Part shown: one piece after another, positions 50,693 to 64,000 of the stretch
How the letters are laid out: each line of letters begins with the position of its first letter
Numbering within the stretch: the first letter of the stretch is position 1
Assembly (NCBI RefSeq): GCF_000374645.1
Contig: NZ_KB894800.1
Span: 292,589-356,588 of the forward strand
Length of the DNA: 64,000 bases
Direction: 5' to 3'
From: Arhodomonas aquaeolei DSM 8974
GTDB taxonomy: Bacteria > Pseudomonadota > Gammaproteobacteria > Nitrococcales > Nitrococcaceae
Program-made: the position numbers and the translations under genes
Notes under the pieces: model-generated
Seen by the model: only the letters and a program-made list of their open reading frames with translations
The model's database searches: none
Told to the model about the DNA's origin: nothing

Positions 50693-51367
50693 CTAGAGCA
50701 ACCCGCGCTCGGCGAAGCTCACCACCTCGCCATCGCCGACCACGAAATGGTCCAGCACCCGCACGTCCACCAGCGCGAGCGCGTCGCGCAGGCGCCGCGT
50801 GATCTGTTCGTCCGCCCCGCTCGGCTCGGCGACGCCGGAGGGGTGATTGTGCGCCACGATCACCGCGGCGGCGTTGTGCGCGAGTGCCCGGCGGACCAGC
50901 TCCCGGGGGTGGACCTGCGCGGCGTCGATGGTGCCATGGAACAGCTCCTCGAAGGCGATGACCCGGTGGCGGTTGTCCAGGAACAGCGCGGCGAACACCT
51001 CCGCCGGCTGGTGTCTCAGCCGCGCGGTGAGGAACAGCCGCGTGTCGCCCGGGCTCGTGAGGGCGTCCCCGCGTACCAGCCGCTCCTGGAGGTGGCGCCG
51101 CGCCATCTCCAGCACCGCCTGGAGCTGGGCGAACTTCGCCGGCCCCATGCCGGGATGGGCGGCGAACCGCGCCTGGTCCGCCTCCATGAGCCCGCGAAGC
51201 CCGCCGAAGGCGGCGAGCATTTCCCGGGCCACGTCCACCGCGGTAAGCCCCTGTCGCCCGGTGCGCAGGAATATCGCCAGCAGCTCCGCATCCGACAGCG
51301 CACCGGCACCGCGGGCGAGCAGCTTTTCCCGCGGTCGCTCCGCCGCCGGCCAGTCCGTGATCGCCAT
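50693..51367 (-). CDS. radC: RadC/MPN+ (JAMM) domain protein
   Basis: 224-aa RadC-family protein. An N-terminal helix-hairpin-helix-like part ([47 protein letters not shown]) is followed by the JAMM metalloprotease-like core with [15 protein letters not shown], the HxHx7SxxD zinc motif intact. The DNA-repair role implied by the name is doubtful in the literature. Divergent from coaBC, as in many gammaproteobacteria. Confidence 0.94.
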   Translation of the reverse strand: MAITDWPAAERPREKLLARGAGALSDAELLAIFLRTGRQGLTAVDVAREMLAAFGGLRGLMEADQARFAAHPGMGPAKFAQLQAVLEMARRHLQERLVRGDALTSPGDTRLFLTARLRHQPAEVFAALFLDNRHRVIAFEELFHGTIDAAQVHPRELVRRALAHNAAAVIVAHNHPSGVAEPSGADEQITRRLRDALALVDVRVLDHFVVGDGEVVSFAERGLL

Positions 51368-51502
51368 GCCTCCTCCCTGAGGTCATCGTCGCCGTTATCG
51401 CCGAGAGTCTACACGCTCGCACCACGGGCCCGCACGGCGGCGCCGGTGCTTCCCATACCCGGGGCGCGCCGGTAATCTGTGCCCATTTGCACGGATAACA
51501 CC

Positions 51503-52708
51503 ATGCCGCAGCTCACCGGCTGCCGCGTCCTGCTCGGGGTCACCGGCGGGATCGCGGCCTACAAGGCCCCTGACCTGGTACGCCGCCTGCGTGAGGCGGG
51601 CGCTGACGTCCGCGTCGTACTCACCGCCGGGGCGCGGGCGTTCGTGCAGCCACTGACCTTCCAGGCGGTCTCCGGGCAACCCGTCCACCACGACCTCCTC
51701 GACCCGGACGCCGAGGCGGCGATGGGCCACATCGAGCTCGCACGCTGGGCGGACCAGGTTCTGGTGGCCCCGGCGAGCGCGGACTTCATGGCACGGCTCG
51801 CCCACGGCCTCGCCGACGACCTCCTCGCGACCCTGTGCCTGGCCACGGACGCCCCAATCAGCCTTGCACCGGCCATGAACCGCCTGATGTGGGCCAACGC
51901 CGCCACCCAGGCGAACCGCGACCTGCTGGCGTCCCGCGGGGTCCGTTTCATCGGCCCCGGCGACGGCGCACAGGCCTGTGGCGAGACCGGTGCCGGACGG
52001 ATGCAGGCCCCGGAAGCCATCGTCGCCGCCCTCAACGCGGGTGACGGCCGCCTGAGCGGCGAGCACGTGCTGATTACCGCCGGCCCCACCCGTGAGGCCA
52101 TCGACCCGGTCCGCTACATCAGCAACCGCAGCAGCGGCCGCATGGGCTTCGCCCTGGCCGCGGCGGCGGCCGCCCGCGGCGCGGCGGTCACGGTGGTGGC
52201 CGGCCCCTGCACGGAACCGACGCCCCCCGGCGTGGAACGCGTCGACGTCGAGACCGCACAGCAGATGCACGAAGCGGTCATGGCGCGGGCGGATACCACC
52301 GGGCTGTTCATTGCCGCCGCCGCCGTGGCGGACTACCGCGTCGCCGAGACGGCGGCGCAGAAGATCAAGAAGCGCGAGGGCGAGGAAGGCCTGACGCTCG
52401 CGCTGGTACGCAACCCCGACATCCTCGCCGAGGTCGCCGCCCGCGATACCGCCCGGCCCTTCGTGGTGGGCTTCGCCGCCGAGACCGAGACGCTGCAAGA
52501 GCATGCCGAGGCCAAACGCCGCCGCAAGGGCGCCGACATGATCGCCGCCAACTGGGTCGGCCGGCCGGGTACCGGCTTCGACAGCGAGCGCAACGCCCTG
52601 GAGGTGCTCTGGGACGGGGGACACACGAGCCTGCCGGACGCCCCCAAGGCCGACCTCGCCGACGCACTAATGGACCTCATCATCGAGCGATATCATGGAC
52701 ACCGTTGA
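51503..52708 (+). CDS. coaBC: Bifunctional CoaBC (phosphopantothenoylcysteine synthetase/decarboxylase)
   Basis: 401-aa bifunctional CoA-synthesis enzyme. The flavin-dependent CoaC decarboxylase half (about 1-185) has [56 protein letters not shown] and the catalytic-Cys loop [10 protein letters not shown]. The CoaB synthetase half has [28 protein letters not shown] and KIKK. GTG 51479 would add eight residues; ATG 51503 fits better. dut starts inside its 3' end (14-bp overlap). Confidence 0.95.
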   Translation: MPQLTGCRVLLGVTGGIAAYKAPDLVRRLREAGADVRVVLTAGARAFVQPLTFQAVSGQPVHHDLLDPDAEAAMGHIELARWADQVLVAPASADFMARLAHGLADDLLATLCLATDAPISLAPAMNRLMWANAATQANRDLLASRGVRFIGPGDGAQACGETGAGRMQAPEAIVAALNAGDGRLSGEHVLITAGPTREAIDPVRYISNRSSGRMGFALAAAAAARGAAVTVVAGPCTEPTPPGVERVDVETAQQMHEAVMARADTTGLFIAAAAVADYRVAETAAQKIKKREGEEGLTLALVRNPDILAEVAARDTARPFVVGFAAETETLQEHAEAKRRRKGADMIAANWVGRPGTGFDSERNALEVLWDGGHTSLPDAPKADLADALMDLIIERYHGHR

Positions 52709-53150
52709 CCTCCGCGTGATCGACCAACGGCTCGGGCAGGACTGGCCCATGCCCGGCTATGCCACCGCCGGCTCCGCCGGCCTGGACCTGCGTGCCTGCC
52801 TGGACTCGCCACTGACCCTGGCGCCCGGCGAGAGCTCGCTCATCCCCAGCGGTATCGCCGTGCACATCAACGACCCGGCCTACGCCGCGGTCGTGCTGCC
52901 GCGCTCGGGGCTCGGCCACAAGCACGGCATCGTGCTGGGCAACCTCGTCGGGCTCATCGACTCGGACTACCAGGGCGAGATCCTGATCTCCTGCTGGAAT
53001 CGTGGCGAGGCCGCCTTCACCGTCGAACCCGGCGAGCGCGTCGCACAGCTCGTGTTCGTCCCCGTCGCCCGCCCGGCCTTCCGCGTGGTCGAGGGCTTCG
53101 CCGGCAGCGAACGTGGCGAGGGGGGATTCGGCCACTCGGGCCGGCAGTAG
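52695..53150 (+). CDS. dut: dUTP diphosphatase
   Basis: 151-aa trimeric dUTPase that keeps uracil out of DNA and provides dUMP to ThyA. The five motifs are readable: [10 protein letters not shown] (1), [11 protein letters not shown] (2), [11 protein letters not shown] (3), [17 protein letters not shown] (4) and [15 protein letters not shown] (5). Overlaps coaBC by 14 bp and is followed by algC after 3 bp, giving the coaBC-dut-algC-argB order also known from Pseudomonas. Confidence 0.97.
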   Translation: MDTVDLRVIDQRLGQDWPMPGYATAGSAGLDLRACLDSPLTLAPGESSLIPSGIAVHINDPAYAAVVLPRSGLGHKHGIVLGNLVGLIDSDYQGEILISCWNRGEAAFTVEPGERVAQLVFVPVARPAFRVVEGFAGSERGEGGFGHSGRQ

Positions 53151-53153
53151 CCG

Positions 53154-58175
<5,022 letters not shown>

Positions 58176-58186
58176 GCCGCGGCCGC

Positions 58187-58807
58187 CTAGCCGTCGTCGT
58201 CGGTCAGCGCCCGGTAGCGCGCCATGTCCACCTCGAACCGGGCGCGCACACGGGCCTTCTCGCGGCGCTGGCGCTGGATGTACTCGCGCTGGGAGCGCAT
58301 CTGCTCGCGTACCGAATCGATACGCTCGTAAACCCCCTCCAGGCCGTCACTGCCCTTGCGTTCCATTCCCGCGGCCCGGTCGGCGAGCGCCTGGCGACGC
58401 TCGTCGAGCCGCTGCAGGCGGTCCCGGGCCAGCGAGATATGCGCCTCGAGGGCATGCAGGCGCTCGTCACGCGCGGCCTTCATGGCCTCAAGGCTGTCAT
58501 AGGTCCGCAGCAGTATGCGGTCGCGCTCGCGCTGCTCCGCCTCGGCGCGCGCCTGCGCCTCGGCCTGCGCATGCCGCCGGGCGCGGGCATCCAGCTCCTC
58601 GCGCGTGGGCGGCGGCTCGACGCGCTTGACGGTGACGCCGCGGTCCGACTTGATCTCGCGCTCGCGACGGGCGCCGGCCTCATCCGGGGGAATGGAGTCG
58701 CTGTAGTGGACATTGCCCTGATCGTCGACCCACTTGTAGGTCTCCGCCCGGGCCGTGGCGACCAGCACCGCCGCGACCAGCAACCCCGCTGCCGCCCTGA
58801 TCCACAT
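58187..58807 (-). CDS. DUF4124-domain periplasmic protein with long coiled coil
   Basis: 206 aa from ATG 58807, which has an AGGGGGG Shine-Dalgarno. The signal peptide (MWIRAAAGLLVAAVLVATARA) is followed by a DUF4124 domain (ETYKWVDDQGNVHYSDSIPP) and then a long Arg/Glu-rich helical region (about 70-195) predicted as coiled coil. Function of DUF4124 proteins is unknown. It ends 11 bp before nhaP2 on the same strand, so they may be co-transcribed. Confidence 0.88.
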   Translation of the reverse strand: MWIRAAAGLLVAAVLVATARAETYKWVDDQGNVHYSDSIPPDEAGARREREIKSDRGVTVKRVEPPPTREELDARARRHAQAEAQARAEAEQRERDRILLRTYDSLEAMKAARDERLHALEAHISLARDRLQRLDERRQALADRAAGMERKGSDGLEGVYERIDSVREQMRSQREYIQRQRREKARVRARFEVDMARYRALTDDDG

Positions 58808-58869
58808 ACTCGCACCCCCCTGTCGCGCCGCCTGCCCCTCTGCCATTGTCGGGCAGATGGACGGGGCTG

Positions 58870-59520
58870 TCAGCCGGCACTCACACCATAGCGCCGGCGG
58901 TAGGCGCGCAGGGCGTGGAGGGCCGGTGGCGGCGACGGCTGTGTCTCCAGGTACGCGACCAGGGTGTCCAGGTCGGCGATCGCATGGACCGGCGCACCGT
59001 GGCGGGCGGCGACCTCCTGGGCCGCGGAGCGTTCGCCCTCACCGCGCTCCTGGCGGTCCAGGGCGATCACCACGCCCGCCAGAGTGGCCCCCGCCGCCTC
59101 GATCAGCGCCACGCTCTCGGCCACCGACGTCCCGGCGGTGATCACGTCGTCGATGACGAGTACGCGTCCGCGCAGCGGCGCCCCGACGATGTTGCCGCCC
59201 TCGCCGTGATCCTTGGCCTCCTTGCGGTTGAACGCGTAGGGCAGGTCCCGCCCGTGATGCTCGGCCAGCGCCACGGCGGTGGCCGCCGCCAGCGGGATGC
59301 CCTTGTAGGCCGGGCCGAAGAGCACGTCGAACTCGATGCCCGCCTCCTCGATCGCGCGGGCGTAGTAACGCCCCAGCCGGGCCAGTGCGCCGCCGGTGTT
59401 GAACAGCCCGGCGTTGAAGAAATAGGGGCTCTCGCGGCCCGACTTGAGCGTGAAGCTGCCGAATCGCAACACCCCGCGCTCGTGGGCGAACGCCAGAAAC
59501 GCGCGCTGGTACTCCTGCAT
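58870..59520 (-). CDS. pyrE: Orotate phosphoribosyltransferase
   Basis: 216-aa enzyme converting orotate and PRPP to OMP in pyrimidine synthesis. [20 protein letters not shown] (N-terminal signature), [35 protein letters not shown] and PRPP loop [14 protein letters not shown] are clear. ATG 59520 gives [12 protein letters not shown], the family start. It lies 62 bp upstream of the DUF4124 gene on the same strand and is divergent from lhr. Confidence 0.96.
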   Translation of the reverse strand: MQEYQRAFLAFAHERGVLRFGSFTLKSGRESPYFFNAGLFNTGGALARLGRYYARAIEEAGIEFDVLFGPAYKGIPLAAATAVALAEHHGRDLPYAFNRKEAKDHGEGGNIVGAPLRGRVLVIDDVITAGTSVAESVALIEAAGATLAGVVIALDRQERGEGERSAAQEVAARHGAPVHAIADLDTLVAYLETQPSPPPALHALRAYRRRYGVSAG

Positions 59521-59735
59521 GGGACGCCTACCCGGTAGTGACTCGTTCGAGGGATGGTTGCCGGCGCCCAAGGATATAGCGCCTGCCGGGGATTCCCAAG
59601 CGCGTTGCGCCACACGGCACGCTGCCCCCATGGTGCCGGTGTAGCCCTCACCCGTACACGACGGCCGCCGCCCGCGGACACGGCCATTGACGTACACTCC
59701 GGGAACGCCCCCGGCGACCGTGGGTCCAATGAATC

Positions 59736-62700
59736 ATGCCACTGACCGCCTTCCACCCTGCCGTGAACGACTGGTTCCGGGCCACGCTGGGCGAGCCCAC
59801 GGCCGCCCAGCGCGGGGCCTGGCCGGCGATCCGTAACGGACACGACACCCTCATCGCCGCCCCCACCGGCTCCGGCAAGACCCTGGCCGCCTTCCTCGCG
59901 GCGCTGGACGAGCTGGTGCGTGAGGGCCTGGCGTCCGGGCTCGGCGACGAGACCACGGTACTCTATGTCTCGCCGCTGCGGGCGCTGTCCAACGACATCC
60001 AGCGCAACCTCCAGGTGCCCCTTGCCGGTATCGGCGAGGCCCTCGCCGCCCGTGGCGACCCCACCGTGGAGGTGCGCGCGTGGGTGCGCACCGGTGACAC
60101 CCCGGCCGCCGAGCGCGAGCGCATGCGCCGGCACCCGCCGCACATCGTGGTGACCACGCCGGAATCGCTGTACATCCTGCTCACCTCCGCGTCCGGGCGG
60201 CGGATGCTGGCGACGGTGCGCACGGTGATCGTCGACGAGATCCACGCCCTCGCCGGCAACAAGCGCGGCGCCCACCTGGCGCTCTCGCTGGAACGGCTCG
60301 CGCGGCTCACCCCGAGACCGCCCCAGCGCATCGGCCTGTCCGCCACGCAGAAGCCCATCGAGGACATCGCCGCGTTCCTGAGCGGTGAGCGCGGCCGCTG
60401 CGAGATCGTGGATACCGGCCACGTGCGCGAGCGCGACCTCGCCGTGGAGGTGCCCGAATCGCCGCTGGCCGCGGTGATGTCCAACGAGGTCTGGGAGGGG
60501 ATCTACGACCGTCTCGCCGGGCACGTGGACGCACACCGGACCACGCTGATCTTCGTCAACACGCGCCGGCTCGCCGAGCGCGCCGCCCGTCACCTCGCCG
60601 AGCGCCTGGGCGACGGCACTGTGACCGCCCACCACGGCAGCCTGGCCCGCGAACACCGCATGGACGCGGAACAGCGCCTCAAGCGCGGCGAGCTACGGGC
60701 ACTGGTGGCGACGGCATCGCTGGAGCTCGGCATCGACATCGGCGACGTCGACCTGGTCTGCCAGCTCGGCTCGCCCCGGGGCATCGGCGCGGTGCTCCAG
60801 CGCGTGGGCCGCTCCGGCCACGGCCTCGGCCGCCTCCCCAAGGGCCGCCTCTTCCCCCTCACCCGCGACGACCTGGTGGAATGCACCGCCCTGCTCGACT
60901 GCGTACACCGCGGCGAGCTCGACCGCATCCACATCCCGGAGGCACCGCTGGACGTCCTCGCCCAGCAGATCGTCGCCGAGACCGCGGCCGCCGGCGAATG
61001 GGACGAGCGGGCCCTGTACGAGGCATTCGCCGCCGCCTGGCCCTACCGGGGGCTCACCCGCGAGACGTTCACCGGTCTCGTGCGCATGCTCGCCGAGGGG
61101 ATCACCACCCGTCGCGGGCGTCGCGGCGCCTACCTCCACCGCGATGCGGTCAACGCCCGGCTGCGCCCGCGCCGCAGTGCACGCCTGGTGGCCCTGACCA
61201 ATGGCGGCGCGATCCCGGACCAGTTCGACTACGACGTCCTCCTCCAGCCGGACGGGCTGCGGGTGGGCTCGGTGAACGAGGACTTCGCCTTCGAGAGCGT
61301 GCCCGGTGACGTCTTCCAGCTCGGCAACACCGCCTATCGCATCCTCAAGGTGGAATCCGGGCGCGTGCTCGTGGAGGACGCCGGGGGCATGCCGCCCAAC
61401 CTGCCGTTCTGGTTCGGCGAGGCGCCGGCGCGCAGCGAGGAGCTCTCGGCGGCGGTATCACGCCTGCGCGCCGACGCCGACCGGCGGCTCGCAGCGTCGG
61501 ACAACGACCCCGGACCGGTGCGCGAGTGGCTGATGGACGCCCACGGCCTGCCGGCGGGCGCCGCGGCGCAGCTCGCCGACTACCTCGCCGTCGCCCGTGT
61601 CGCCCTCGGCGTCGTGCCCACCCGGGCGCAGCTCGCCATGGAGCGTTTCTTCGACGAGGCCGGCGACATGCACCTCGTGATCCACTCGCCGTACGGCTCG
61701 CGCCTCAACCGCGCCTGGGGGCTCGCGCTGCGCAAGCGCTTCTGCCGGCGTTTCAACTTCGAGCTCCAGGCCGCCGCCCTCGAGGACAGCATCGTGCTCT
61801 CCCTGGGCCCCACCCACAGCTTCCCCCTCGATGAGGTCGCCCGTTACCTGGCGAGCGACAGGGCGCGGGAGGTGCTCACCCAGGCGCTGCTCGACGCGCC
61901 GCTGTTCGCCACGCGCTGGCGCTGGGTGGCAACCGTCTCGCTGGCCGTCAGGCGCAGCCACGGCGGCCGCCGGCGGCCGGCGCAGCTACAGCGCCAGGAC
62001 GCCGAGGACCTGCTCTCGGTAGTCTTCCCGGACCAGCTCGCCTGCGCCGAGAACCTCGCCGGCGCCCGCGAGATCCCCGAGCACCCGCTGGTCACCCAGA
62101 CGCTCCACGACTGCCTGGCGGAGAGTCTGGATACCGACGGTCTGGAGGCGCTGCTCGAGCGGCTGGAACGCAGCGAGATCACGGTCACGACCCGCGACCT
62201 CGCCGCCCCCTCCCCCCTCGCCGAGGAGGTGATCAACGCCCGCCCTTACGCCTTCCTGGACGACGGCGCCCAGGAGGAGCGCCGCACGCTCAGCATCGCC
62301 GGCAATGCCACCCCCGGCTCGCCGGAGGCCTGGGCGCAACCGGACGCCGCCGCCGTCGCACGGGTGTGCGCCGAGGTCTGGCCCCGGCCCCGCGACGCCG
62401 ATGAGCTCCACGACGCCCTGGTCACCTACGGCTTCCTCACCACCGATGAAGGCACCGCCGGCGAGTGGCGCACACTCTTCGAACAGCTCGGCACCGAACG
62501 GCGCGCCGGTGCCGTGTCCGTGCCCGGCGGCGTAACGTTGTGGCTGGCGGCGGAGCGCCTCGCGGAGGTGCAGGCCCTGTCCCCGGACGTCCCCGCCCGC
62601 CCCGCCATCGACGCCGTGGGCACGCCCCCGACGGACGCCGACACGGCGCTCACCGGGCTGCTGCGCTCACGCCTGGAGGGGCTGGGGCCCGTGACCGCGG

Positions 62701-64000
62701 ATGCGCTCGCGGCGCCGCTGGGTGTCGACGACGCATGCGTGGCGGCGGCGCTCGCCCGGCTCGAAACCGAGGGTTTCGCGATTCAGGGTCGTTTCACCGC
62801 CGACGCCGGGGCCGTGCAGTGGTGCGAGCGCGGGCTGCTCGCGCGCATCCAGCGTTACAGCCTGCAGCGCCGCCGCGCCCGTGCCGAACCCGTCGCGCCC
62901 CGGCGCTACCTGCGCTTTCTCGTCGGCTGGCACGGCCTCGACGAGCGCGGCGAGGGGGTGGAGACACTCGCCGGCGCTCTGGAACAGCTCGAGGGCTTTC
63001 CCGTGCCGGCGCGCGCGTGGGAGAGCGACGTACTGCCCGCCCGGGTCGTGGACTACACCGGCGGCCAGCTCGACCAGCTGCTCACCACCGGTCGTTTCGC
63101 CTGGCTGCGGCTGACCCCGCCGCGCGCCGGCGACGACGGCCGCCGCCACGCCGCCCCCGTCCGGCACACACCCATCTCGCTGATAGAACGTGAGAACCTG
63201 GCCCACTGGCGGACGGCGACCCCGGCACCGCAGGCCGGGGAGACCGGCCTTTCCGGCGGGGCGGAGCGGGTGCTCGCCGCCCTGGGCGGGCACGGTGCCT
63301 CATTCTTCGCCGACCTGGTCGCGGCCACGGGCATGCTCCGCACCCAGGTCGAGGAGGCCCTTGCCGAGCTCGTCGCCATGGGCCGGGTCACGGCGGATAC
63401 CTTCGACGGGCTGCGCGCGCTCATCGCCCCGAGTCACAAGCGCCCGTCGTTCGCTCCCCGCGGCCGGCGGCGCCGACGTAGCGCACCGGGCGTGGACGCC
63501 GCCGGGCGCTGGGCGGCGCTCCGGGCACCCGCACCGGGCGCCGACGAACGCCGGCGCATGACCGACCTCGCCGCCCTGGAGCACATCGCCCGGGTGCTGC
63601 TGCGTCGCTACGGCGTGGTCTTCCGCCGGGTGCTGGCCCGCGAGCAGGCACTGCCGCCGTGGCGGGAACTGCTCTACGTCTTCCGGCTGCTGGAGGCCCG
63701 TGGCGAGATCCACGGTGGCCGTTTCGTGGACCAGTTCGCCGGCGAGCAGTTCGCCCATCCCGATGCGGTGGGGGCGCTCGCGCGCTACCGCCATGCCGAA
63801 CCGGACGACACCCTCGTGGTGATCTCCGCGGCGGATCCGGTGAACCTGATGGGCATCGTCACGCCCGGCGGACGGATCCCGGCCTCCCCCGCCAACCGCA
63901 TCCTCCTGCGCGACGGCGCCCCCGTCGCCGCGCAGATCGGGGGCGAGGTCCACTACCTGGAGACGCTGCCCCCCGAGGCCCAGTGGGACGCGCGCACGCG
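59736..64000 (+). CDS. lhr: Large Lhr-family ATP-dependent helicase (3' end outside window)
   Basis: Superfamily 2 helicase, over 1,421 aa and cut by the window edge. Motif I is APTGSGKTLAAFLAALDEL (about 42-60), motif Ib VVTTPESLYILLTS, motif II DEIHALAGNKRGAHLALSLE, motif III GLSATQKP, motif V TASLELGIDIGDVDLVCQLG and motif VI QRVGRSGHG. After the helicase core come the Lhr winged-helix/beta-barrel domains and the Lhr-associated region (FDYDVLLQPDGLRVGSVNED). A long C-terminal extension ends (in window) with ASPANRILLRDGAPVAAQIG. I checked several points and the frame stays open to base 64000. ATG 59736 is the first in-frame start. Roles in DNA crosslink or oxidative repair are reported for relatives. 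Confidence 0.93.
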   Translation, partial: MPLTAFHPAVNDWFRATLGEPTAAQRGAWPAIRNGHDTLIAAPTGSGKTLAAFLAALDELVREGLASGLGDETTVLYVSPLRALSNDIQRNLQVPLAGIGEALAARGDPTVEVRAWVRTGDTPAAERERMRRHPPHIVVTTPESLYILLTSASGRRMLATVRTVIVDEIHALAGNKRGAHLALSLERLARLTPRPPQRIGLSATQKPIEDIAAFLSGERGRCEIVDTGHVRERDLAVEVPESPLAAVMSNEVWEGIYDRLAGHVDAHRTTLIFVNTRRLAERAARHLAERLGDGTVTAHHGSLAREHRMDAEQRLKRGELRALVATASLELGIDIGDVDLVCQLGSPRGIGAVLQRVGRSGHGLGRLPKGRLFPLTRDDLVECTALLDCVHRGELDRIHIPEAPLDVLAQQIVAETAAAGEWDERALYEAFAAAWPYRGLTRETFTGLVRMLAEGITTRRGRRGAYLHRDAVNARLRPRRSARLVALTNGGAIPDQFDYDVLLQPDGLRVGSVNEDFAFESVPGDVFQLGNTAYRILKVESGRVLVEDAGGMPPNLPFWFGEAPARSEELSAAVSRLRADADRRLAASDNDPGPVREWLMDAHGLPAGAAAQLADYLAVARVALGVVPTRAQLAMERFFDEAGDMHLVIHSPYGSRLNRAWGLALRKRFCRRFNFELQAAALEDSIVLSLGPTHSFPLDEVARYLASDRAREVLTQALLDAPLFATRWRWVATVSLAVRRSHGGRRRPAQLQRQDAEDLLSVVFPDQLACAENLAGAREIPEHPLVTQTLHDCLAESLDTDGLEALLERLERSEITVTTRDLAAPSPLAEEVINARPYAFLDDGAQEERRTLSIAGNATPGSPEAWAQPDAAAVARVCAEVWPRPRDADELHDALVTYGFLTTDEGTAGEWRTLFEQLGTERRAGAVSVPGGVTLWLAAERLAEVQALSPDVPARPAIDAVGTPPTDADTALTGLLRSRLEGLGPVTADALAAPLGVDDACVAAALARLETEGFAIQGRFTADAGAVQWCERGLLARIQRYSLQRRRARAEPVAPRRYLRFLVGWHGLDERGEGVETLAGALEQLEGFPVPARAWESDVLPARVVDYTGGQLDQLLTTGRFAWLRLTPPRAGDDGRRHAAPVRHTPISLIERENLAHWRTATPAPQAGETGLSGGAERVLAALGGHGASFFADLVAATGMLRTQVEEALAELVAMGRVTADTFDGLRALIAPSHKRPSFAPRGRRRRRSAPGVDAAGRWAALRAPAPGADERRRMTDLAALEHIARVLLRRYGVVFRRVLAREQALPPWRELLYVFRLLEARGEIHGGRFVDQFAGEQFAHPDAVGALARYRHAEPDDTLVVISAADPVNLMGIVTPGGRIPASPANRILLRDGAPVAAQIGGEVHYLETLPPEAQWDART

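Overview
The window is about 64 kb of very GC-rich (roughly 70%), densely packed chromosomal DNA from a gammaproteobacterium. Several gene orders are typical of that class: ftsY-ftsE-ftsX-rpoH, coaBC-dut-algC-argB, lgt-thyA, rsmD-coaD and a full gspC-N operon. The very high GC, the class I PHA synthase and the RNA ligase/partner pair suggest an Ectothiorhodospiraceae-like, possibly halophilic, relative (inference, not proven). I found no tRNA, rRNA, CRISPR array, insertion sequence or prophage. Most of the window is core genome.

Layout. 1-4.0 kb: a truncated cysteine synthase, the rRNA methyltransferase rlmI, then lgt-thyA. 4.0-12.5 kb: an accessory block separating thyA from folA. It holds a haem-globin/PAS/GGDEF/EAL c-di-GMP protein; a histidine kinase with an ANTAR antiterminator response regulator; a winged-helix regulator; and a divergent three-gene operon of RutA-, RutF- and RutE-like enzymes (flavin monooxygenase, flavin reductase, nitroreductase) with no Rut hydrolases. 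12.5-15.7 kb: folA, an uncharacterised lipoprotein, and a FadL-type outer-membrane protein whose C-terminus is shifted out of frame by a perfect 20-bp tandem duplication. 15.7-17.5 kb: rho and a 568-bp leader/intergenic region. 17.5-28.9 kb: type II secretion genes gspC to gspN, without the prepilin peptidase.

28.9-42 kb: zapE, a small SprA-like HExxH protein, ilvD, a copper-delivery pair (sco, ctaG), a peroxiredoxin, sohB, small conserved unknowns, a DMT exporter and phaC. Then comes an RNA-themed patch: rsmJ, an archaeal-type (Rnl3/Pab1020-family) RNA ligase, its convergent PIN-like 'RNA ligase partner', and an RRM protein. 42.6-50.3 kb: coaD, rsmD, a tandem M16 peptidase pair (one active, one inactive) and, divergently, ftsYEX-rpoH. 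50.3-64 kb: a small unknown, radC, coaBC-dut-algC-argB, the K+/H+ antiporter nhaP2 (its 3' end overlaps argB antisense by 44 bp), a DUF4124 protein, pyrE, and a large Lhr helicase running off the right edge.

The best candidates for under-described biology are the RNA ligase/PIN pair; the minimal rut-like cluster with its palindromic operator and neighbouring kinase-ANTAR pair; and the tandem-duplication frameshift that removes the beta-signal of the FadL protein.
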